From: Clostridiales bacterium
GTDB taxonomy: Bacteria > Bacillota > Clostridia > Lachnospirales > CAG-274
Assembly (NCBI GenBank): GCA_021202835.1
Contig: JAJQCI010000044.1
Location: 692-10,806, forward strand
Length of the DNA: 10,115 nucleotides
Direction: 5' to 3'
The notes beneath the pieces are model-generated. The model was not told the DNA's origin and searched no databases. It saw only the letters and a program-made list of their open reading frames with translations. A program made the position numbers and the translations under genes. Each line of letters opens with the position of its first letter. The first letter of the stretch is position 1. Positions 6,357-10,115 of the stretch are shown piece after piece.

Positions 6357-6378
6357 GGGAGAGGCTTAAACTTCTCCC
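6357..6378 (-). terminator. Hairpin between the ArpU-like and rha-like genes
   Basis: GGGAGA (6357-6362) pairs with TCTCCC (6373-6378). On the minus strand it follows the stop at 6396 and is followed by a T-rich stretch (TATTCTTTTATT) that starts one base later. It may attenuate read-through into the rha-like gene. Its sequence GGAGAGGCTTAAAC (6358-6371) is the exact reverse complement of 806-819. Confidence 0.42.
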
Positions 6379-6395
6379 TGCAAATCTTAAATCTT

Positions 6396-7277
6396 TTATT
6401 TTGTCTGTGTTCCGTCAATGCCAAACAACAGGGCCGCAAATTCCTCTGTTGCAGCTGCCAAATTTCTGTAATATGTTCGTCGTTCTATATGCTCCGATTC
6501 AATTATTTCTTCTATGCTTCGCTTCGGTTCGTCAATATAGGCGGCTGTTAAAATTCTGTATTTGCGTTTTTCATCTTCCTTTTCGCTGTTATTGCAGCAT
6601 AGGCTGTAATATTTAAGCATTTCGTCAATATGTTTTAATACAAAGGCTGTTCGTTGTTGGCTTTGTTTAATGCTCTCAACGAATAAATTATTGTCAAGCA
6701 TAGCCTTTTCTTTGGGATTTTCGTATTTATAAAAATCCGCTGTTTGTGTATTCCGCAAAAAATAACGATAGTTTTTTAATAACAGCTGCGTATTCTGCAA
6801 GCACTGATTATACCTTTCACTTTCAGCATTTATTATTTCAGCGGATATATTTTTTATTACTGTTTCCGGTCCTTGTTTTACTGCCTCTTGTATTATTAAG
6901 TTAATAAATTCCGGCGGCATTGTCTGCACCTCCCCGATATTGCTTTCACTGAATTTAATACCGTCAACACCGTAAGCCAAAACCATAAGCTTATTAATAG
7001 CCCTCTCCGACGCTGCGTTATATTTATACGGATTTATGGATAATGCTTCACAAATTTCATCTTTTGAGGGCGGCGGCTCTGCAATATACCGCAACACAAT
7101 CAAATTATGAAATTGCTTATAGTTCTTGCTGTTTTCGGCTAATGAACGGCTTGCAGCTGTAAGCCTGTCAATAAATAACCTTTTTGCAGAGTTGGGCGGC
7201 TCGGTTTTATAAACCTGTAAAGCTGCATATAAATATTTTTTCTTGCTGTCATAGCTGAATAACTCTTTATTGGGCAT
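6396..7277 (-). CDS. Protein with two ArpU/sigma-region-4-like repeats, putative transcription regulator
   Basis: In this 293-residue protein two halves carry the same helical unit. Residues about 54-107 run YKQFHNLIVLRYIAEPPPS to LAYGVDGI. Residues about 238-290 run KRKYRILTAAYIDEPKRS to LLFGIDGT. Each has an aromatic/basic start, YI-EP, an EI-E recognition-type segment, a paired aromatic (YKYN, TYYR) and a closing G-DG. The second copy looks like the C-terminal part of phage ArpU/RinA-type late regulators, which resemble sigma region 4. The ATG overlaps the stop of the sigma-like gene by one base (TAATG), so the two are translationally coupled, with AAGGGGG in the preceding codons as ribosome site. 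I infer a partner role with the sigma-like factor in switching transcription. Duplication within one chain is unusual for the family. Function is not proven by sequence. Confidence 0.62.
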   Translation of the reverse strand: MPNKELFSYDSKKKYLYAALQVYKTEPPNSAKRLFIDRLTAASRSLAENSKNYKQFHNLIVLRYIAEPPPSKDEICEALSINPYKYNAASERAINKLMVLAYGVDGIKFSESNIGEVQTMPPEFINLIIQEAVKQGPETVIKNISAEIINAESERYNQCLQNTQLLLKNYRYFLRNTQTADFYKYENPKEKAMLDNNLFVESIKQSQQRTAFVLKHIDEMLKYYSLCCNNSEKEDEKRKYRILTAAYIDEPKRSIEEIIESEHIERRTYYRNLAAATEEFAALLFGIDGTQTK

Positions 7278-8176
7278 TATAACACAATTAACCCCCTTGT
7301 ATTATCTGTAAGGTGTAATTTTGCAATGGCTTCATTGTCTTTTTTTATCTTTCTCTTTGCTCTTGCTTCGGCGTTGGCACTCGGCATAAACTCTGACAGT
7401 AAACCGCCGTATTTGCCTATTCGTATTTTACGAAAAGCCCATTTTTCTTTTCGGTATACCTCAACGGTTGTACATCCGCATTCTTCCGCAATTTGTTTTA
7501 CAGATATGCCCTTAAGATAATGCCGCTTAATAATGCTTTGTGTTTCTTCGGGAATTGTTTTCAAGGCATTTAATAAACAGGTGTGAAGCTCTTGCTGCCA
7601 TTCGTTTTTTACGGCGGATTCTTCCGCATTATCTTCGGCGGCTAATAAATCCAAAATATAAAAATCTTCACTTTCGCCGCCTGCACCCTCAAAAATACTG
7701 ACTGTTTTTAAGCTGCCTAATGCCGTAAGTGTATTTTTTACAGCAGCGTCGGAGAGGTTTAACGCTTGTAAGGCTTTTTCGTAAGTTATGCCGCTGCCAT
7801 TTTCCACCTCCAAATTCTGCTTTGTTTCCAAACATTTTTTTATTCGCCGCCGCATATATTCGGGTAGTTGTATATCTGAATTATGGCTTTTGCTGTACCT
7901 GTAAAGCTCCCAACTTATGTATTTTACAAGAAGTGTTGAAAACTTCAAGCCGCTTTCAGTATCAAAGGCATAGGCGGCATTGTAAAGTCCGAAATATGCC
8001 TGTTGCAGCATATCATCAAAACCGCCGTTGCCTTGATATAAGCCCGTAACGTCCGAAACGGTCTTTTTTATGAGTTTGATATTCTGCCCCCACAATTCAG
8101 AAAGAACCGCCGACGCTCTGGCGGCTCCTTTCCCCTCGGTCTGCAAACGTTTGATTAAATCCTCGTTTGTAGCCAT
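7277..8176 (-). CDS. Sigma-70-like RNA polymerase sigma factor
   Basis: In this 299-residue protein, region 2 is seen at about 53-97: FDDMLQQAYFGLYNAAYAFD, ESGLKFSTLLVKYISWELYR, matching the D-L-Q-GL--A---FD---G--FSTY----I consensus. Region 3-like sequence follows at about 98-160 (IQLPEYMRRRI). Region 4 with its helix-turn-helix is at about 199-252 (ALKTIPEETQSIIKRHYLKG, ISVKQIAEECGCTTVEVYRK). A basic tail of about 45 residues (RAKRKIKKD) follows. Such proteins direct core RNA polymerase to specific promoters. AAGGAGAGG lies 9 nt before the ATG. It follows the helicase loader by 71 nt and is coupled to the ArpU-like gene. A full region 2 to 4 factor is uncommon in small phage genomes, where region-4-only proteins are usual. 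Likely targets would be late or satellite-specific promoters; none can be assigned. Confidence 0.82.
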   Translation of the reverse strand: MATNEDLIKRLQTEGKGAARASAVLSELWGQNIKLIKKTVSDVTGLYQGNGGFDDMLQQAYFGLYNAAYAFDTESGLKFSTLLVKYISWELYRYSKSHNSDIQLPEYMRRRIKKCLETKQNLEVENGSGITYEKALQALNLSDAAVKNTLTALGSLKTVSIFEGAGGESEDFYILDLLAAEDNAEESAVKNEWQQELHTCLLNALKTIPEETQSIIKRHYLKGISVKQIAEECGCTTVEVYRKEKWAFRKIRIGKYGGLLSEFMPSANAEARAKRKIKKDNEAIAKLHLTDNTRGLIVL

Positions 8177-8247
8177 AATTGTTAGCCTCTCCTTAAACTT
8201 TAGTTTTGCCGCTGTTATGGTTATTTTATCCTGTCACCTAATAAAAC

Positions 8248-8829
8248 TTAAGGTTCTTTGTTATTCTCCGGTGTATCAATATCGGCCTTTTTGTCCTTTA
8301 ACCGCCTGTTTAACTCGTTTTTAAAGTCACGTTCAGCTTGTAAAGCCTGCTTATTCCGATATGCGTTTTCAGGCATACGCTGATTTTTTATTATTTCTTC
8401 ACGCTTTGAGTTGTATATGTCTCTGAAATTAGCCCTTAAAGCCGTCTCGTTTTCACTTGTACAAAAATCCCTCCAGCCTAAATTTTTTATGACTGCATAT
8501 GTCAAGGGAGACATATTTTCAAATGCTTTTTGCATATGATAAATACCGAAATAATGGGCAAGGTCTGAAGCTTCTTTCCACGCTTCATCAAATGTCGGAA
8601 TATGTACCGCCGTTCTTTCAACACAAGCCGCCCTTAGATTTGATATTTTCGGCGGAAAATCATTGTTGCTTACATATTCATAAACCGCATTTTGTAAAAC
8701 TTCCCTGTCAAAATCCTTCAGATAATCGTACCACGTGATAATATCGTCTTCGGTCGGAAGAAAATTTGTATTTGTCGAATATGCCGATTTTAAGTTTTTT
8801 GCTATTAAAGCAAATTCTTTAATTGTCAT
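8248..8829 (-). CDS. Phage replicative helicase loader/inhibitor (G40P-loader type)
   Basis: In this 193-residue protein, residues about 1-75 fit the family of loaders and inhibitors of phage G40P-type helicases: MTIKEFALIAKNLKSAY, FLPTEDDIITWYDYLKDFD, then NAVYEYVSNNDFPPKISNLR. These proteins bind the hexameric replicative helicase and load it at the phage origin. The middle part (LGWRDFCTSENETALRANFR) and a charged helical tail (about 145-193) are typical of the longer Firmicutes members. GGAGG lies 9 nt before the ATG. The gene begins 17 nt after the replication-protein stop codon, fitting an initiator-loader pair. It probably acts with the host DnaB-type helicase because no phage helicase is visible in the window. 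Confidence 0.75.
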   Translation of the reverse strand: MTIKEFALIAKNLKSAYSTNTNFLPTEDDIITWYDYLKDFDREVLQNAVYEYVSNNDFPPKISNLRAACVERTAVHIPTFDEAWKEASDLAHYFGIYHMQKAFENMSPLTYAVIKNLGWRDFCTSENETALRANFRDIYNSKREEIIKNQRMPENAYRNKQALQAERDFKNELNRRLKDKKADIDTPENNKEP

Positions 8830-8846
8830 TTGTAAAAACCTCCATT

Positions 8847-9335
8847 TTATAATTTTCGTGCGTAATACTCATAAATATCAAAGTCGTCTCTTTCCATATC
8901 TTCGGTAAGGGCATTGTCAATAACTTTGTTTCGCTTCTCTGCTTCAAGCTTTGCGTTGCTCTTCTCGGGTATGTTTAAGGGTTCATCCTCCCAACGTCTT
9001 TGATTCAGCCACGTTAATGGATTCGGAATATACCGCCCTCCGTCTCGCTGCCATTGTTCCGATTGCCTAACTGCATTTATAGCATTTAGCATTGTGTTTA
9101 ATAACTCTGTATCGGGATTAACTTTCTGAAAAGCCTTGAAAGCCTCTCCCTTGCCCACTTTCTTGGGATAGGTTGACCAAAAAACATTAAAATCGTTAGT
9201 ATATTCGACAACGGTCTTTTTCCTCTCTCTCGCACCCTCTTTCTTTATGACAGTATCATTGACAGTTACAGTATCATTTACATTATCATTACCATTAACA
9301 GTATCATTTACATTATCAGGTTTTTTTGCTTTCAC
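8847..9335 (-). CDS. C-terminal part of a phage replication initiation protein (frame-split)
   Basis: This 162-residue frame has a GTG at 9335 as its first possible start, but no good ribosome site precedes it. Residues 7-27 are a low-complexity N/D/V/T linker (NVNDTVNGNDNVNDTV). Residues about 46-118 carry the C-terminal module common to phage replication proteins: FWSTYPKKVGKGEAFKAF, then SEQWQRDGGRYIPNPLTWLN and QRRWEDEP. The frame stays open upstream as far as the A-run at 9418-9422, where it aligns with the tail of the preceding DUF6291 frame. Joined, the two would give about 270 residues, normal for this family. I therefore read it as the second half of one gene, either broken by a 1-nt deletion or made by -1 frameshifting. 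Independent translation from GTG cannot be excluded. Confidence 0.72.
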   Translation of the reverse strand: MKAKKPDNVNDTVNGNDNVNDTVTVNDTVIKKEGARERKKTVVEYTNDFNVFWSTYPKKVGKGEAFKAFQKVNPDTELLNTMLNAINAVRQSEQWQRDGGRYIPNPLTWLNQRRWEDEPLNIPEKSNAKLEAEKRNKVIDNALTEDMERDDFDIYEYYARKL

Positions 9336-9392
9336 TTGCTTTTCTAAAAAAGCATTTGCTTTTTTTGCTTTTTCGGATAAAGCATTTGCTTT
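9250..9392. repeat. 30-bp-spaced repeats inside the replication gene, candidate origin
   Basis: A 21-bp repeat (9268-9288 and 9298-9318, starting ACAGTATCATT) recurs with a 30-bp period, and a third partial copy (ACAGTATCATT) is at 9250-9260. A 14-bp palindrome AAAGCATTTGCTTT occurs at 9349-9362 and again at 9379-9392, also 30 bp apart. The whole stretch is AT-rich and encodes the low-complexity linker of the replication protein. Phage lambda has its origin iterons at the same relative place in gene O. Alternatively these are simply protein-linker repeats. Confidence 0.5.
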
Positions 9393-9658
9393 AGATGTTT
9401 TTGGTGGTCTGCCGCCCTTTTTCCTGCTTCTCGCCTTTTTTCAATAACCTTGTTATACTTTTCTGTGTCCCTGTCTATCTGCTTTTTTATAAATGAGAAA
9501 GCCATTTTCTGACAGGAATTAAAGTTTTCAGGCTGTTTTCCTTCTCCGGCATAAGCGCATAAAGCTTTGAAAAGCTGCCCACATTCTTCATCTGTCAAAA
9601 GGTCAAGATGTTCGGCATAGTCGCAATAAACAATAAAACTTTTCTTATTGTCCCACAT
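9344..9658 (-). CDS. N-terminal DUF6291 part of the phage replication protein (frame-split)
   Basis: In this 104-residue protein, residues about 1-80 match the DUF6291 family of phage replication-associated proteins: SFIVYCDYAEHLDLLTDEEC, GQLFKALCAYAGEG, then KMAFSFIKKQIDRDTEKYNK, and EKRREAGKRA. After residue about 80 the sequence (DHQKHLKQMLYPKKQ) is abnormal. Shifting back by one base at the run GGAAAAAGGG gives the familiar continuation GKKGGRPPKTSKANALSEKA, which runs without a stop into the downstream frame. The premature stop is at 9346-9344. Its ribosome site is weak (AGGCGGTGA overlapping the previous gene's stop), suggesting coupling to the excisionase-like gene 12 nt upstream. It is the probable initiator module of the element. 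Confidence 0.75.
   Translation of the reverse strand: MWDNKKSFIVYCDYAEHLDLLTDEECGQLFKALCAYAGEGKQPENFNSCQKMAFSFIKKQIDRDTEKYNKVIEKRREAGKRAADHQKHLKQMLYPKKQKKQMLF
9415..9424 (-). other. -1 frameshift site in the replication protein gene
   Basis: On the minus strand the sequence is GGAAAAAGGG. Reading GGA AAA AGG leads to a stop at 9344; moving back one base after AAA gives AAG GGC GGC AGA CCA (KGGRPP), the expected family sequence. The zero-frame heptamer A AAA AGG is only a partial match to the slippery type X XXY YYZ, because the second tRNA would mispair. A 1-nt deletion, a sequencing error in the A-run, or programmed slippage are all possible. Confidence 0.7.
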
Positions 9659-9670
9659 TTATGTCACCGC

Positions 9671-9937
9671 CTATATTATGTATCTTCGCCTTGTTGTCAC
9701 TGCTTCAATATTATTTTGGTTTGTTTTTGCATATTTTGCAGCGGCCTCTGCTCTATTTGCTTCTGCAAGCTCTGACAGAGCTTTTTCAACATCTTCAAGA
9801 ATATAGAGAAAATGCCCTCGACCTTCGCCGATTTTTAAAAAGGGAATTGCCCCGGCTTTTCTTAATCTGTCAACTTCACGCCGGGAGAGGGATAACGCCG
9901 CCGCTAATTCGTCAGTTGTGAATCGTTTATTACTCAA
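9671..9937 (-). CDS. Excisionase/AlpA-like helix-turn-helix protein
   Basis: This protein has about 88 residues. Its N-terminal half is a MerR/excisionase-type winged helix: FTTDELAAALSLSRREVDRL, then RKAGAIPFLKIGEGRGHFLY, ILEDVEKALSEL. Such proteins assist element excision or activate a promoter, as AlpA and Cox do. The tail (about 60-88) is Ala/Asn-rich and basic (RAEAAAKYAK, TTRRRYII). I chose TTG at 9937-9935 because AAAAGGGGG ends 9 nt before it; a GTG at 9946 directly abuts that site and is too close for initiation. The gene starts 18 nt after the XRE-type gene and ends 12 nt before the replication gene, a position typical of a xis or early activator. The integrase, if any, lies outside the window. 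Confidence 0.65.
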   Translation of the reverse strand: MSNKRFTTDELAAALSLSRREVDRLRKAGAIPFLKIGEGRGHFLYILEDVEKALSELAEANRAEAAAKYAKTNQNNIEAVTTRRRYII

Positions 9938-9955
9938 TCTAAACACCCCCTTTTG

Positions 9956-10115
9956 TTAAATTGCTATATCTATAATCTCATTTACTGATACATCAAGTGC
10001 CTTTGCAATCTTCCCTATCGTTTCGGGTCTTGCTTTTTGTGTTCCTTTTGTGATTCTCACAATAGTTATTTGTGAAACGCCGCTTTCTTTAGATAGCCTT
10101 TTTGCAGAATAACAT
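9956..10115 (-). CDS. XRE/Cro-type HTH repressor-like protein (partial, N-terminus outside window)
   Basis: The last 52 codons of a small HTH protein are present, with stop TAA at 9958-9956 and the 5' end beyond the right edge. The visible part holds most of an HTH_3 fold: AKRLSKESGVSQITIVRITK, GTQKARPETIGKIAKALDVS, ending VNEIIDIAI. Only the first helix is missing. It would be a complete protein of about 65-75 residues. It is the first gene visible in the right-to-left operon and may be a Cro-like or repressor-like regulator of the element. A small antitoxin-type HTH protein is less likely in this context. Confidence 0.8.
   Translation of the reverse strand, partial: CYSAKRLSKESGVSQITIVRITKGTQKARPETIGKIAKALDVSVNEIIDIAI

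Noticed and set aside
1..10115. CRISPR arrays, tRNA or rRNA genes, transposase genes
   Set aside because: I saw no regularly spaced direct repeats with unique spacers, no cloverleaf with CCA-type end, and no transposase motifs. The only regular repeats are the two short 30-bp-period pairs in the replication gene.

Overview
The window looks like a stretch of a phage-derived mobile element (prophage or phage satellite) in a low-to-mid GC Firmicute, most likely a gut Clostridia/Eubacteriales member. The reasons are AT-rich codon use, strong AGGAGG-type ribosome sites, and phage families typical of that group (DUF6291-type replication protein, G40P-type helicase loader, Rha, TP901-type tape measure protein). 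From about position 996 to the right edge every gene lies on the minus strand and they are tightly packed, so transcription runs from right to left.

Read in transcription order: a partial XRE/Cro-type repressor-like protein (right edge), a small excisionase/AlpA-like DNA-binding protein, a phage replication protein split into two ORFs by a -1 frameshift at an A-run, a helicase loader, a sigma-70-like factor, a protein with two ArpU/sigma-region-4-like copies, Rha, a full-length 1345-residue tail tape measure protein with its own strong promoter, and a probable small terminase subunit. The first four are an early DNA-replication and control module. The next two look like a transcription switch. 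The last two are late-type genes. Large terminase, portal, capsid, head-tail connector, tail-tube and lysis genes, which would normally sit around these last two, are all absent although the genes are contiguous.

Positions 1-995 contain no conventional-size gene apart from the tail end of a plus-strand gene (1-83) with its terminator. They do hold what I consider the best find. A 23-codon minus-strand gene (527-598) for a hydrophobic peptide has a strong ribosome site and its own promoter (TTGATT-17-TATAAT). It faces a convergent plus-strand promoter (TTGACA-17-TATTAT) that drives a roughly 94-nt RNA ending in a strong intrinsic terminator inside the 3' end of the peptide gene. A 17-bp, 16/17-matched inverted repeat would let the 5' leader of the peptide mRNA pair with its own 3' region. 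This is the architecture of a type I toxin-antitoxin module. Between this module and the small terminase gene lie several nested hairpins of unknown role (809-850 and 897-983).

The replication-protein gene also carries 30-bp-spaced repeats in its linker-coding region, resembling the placement of a lambda-type origin inside its initiator gene. Functional statements are based on recognising protein families by eye. No database search was possible.
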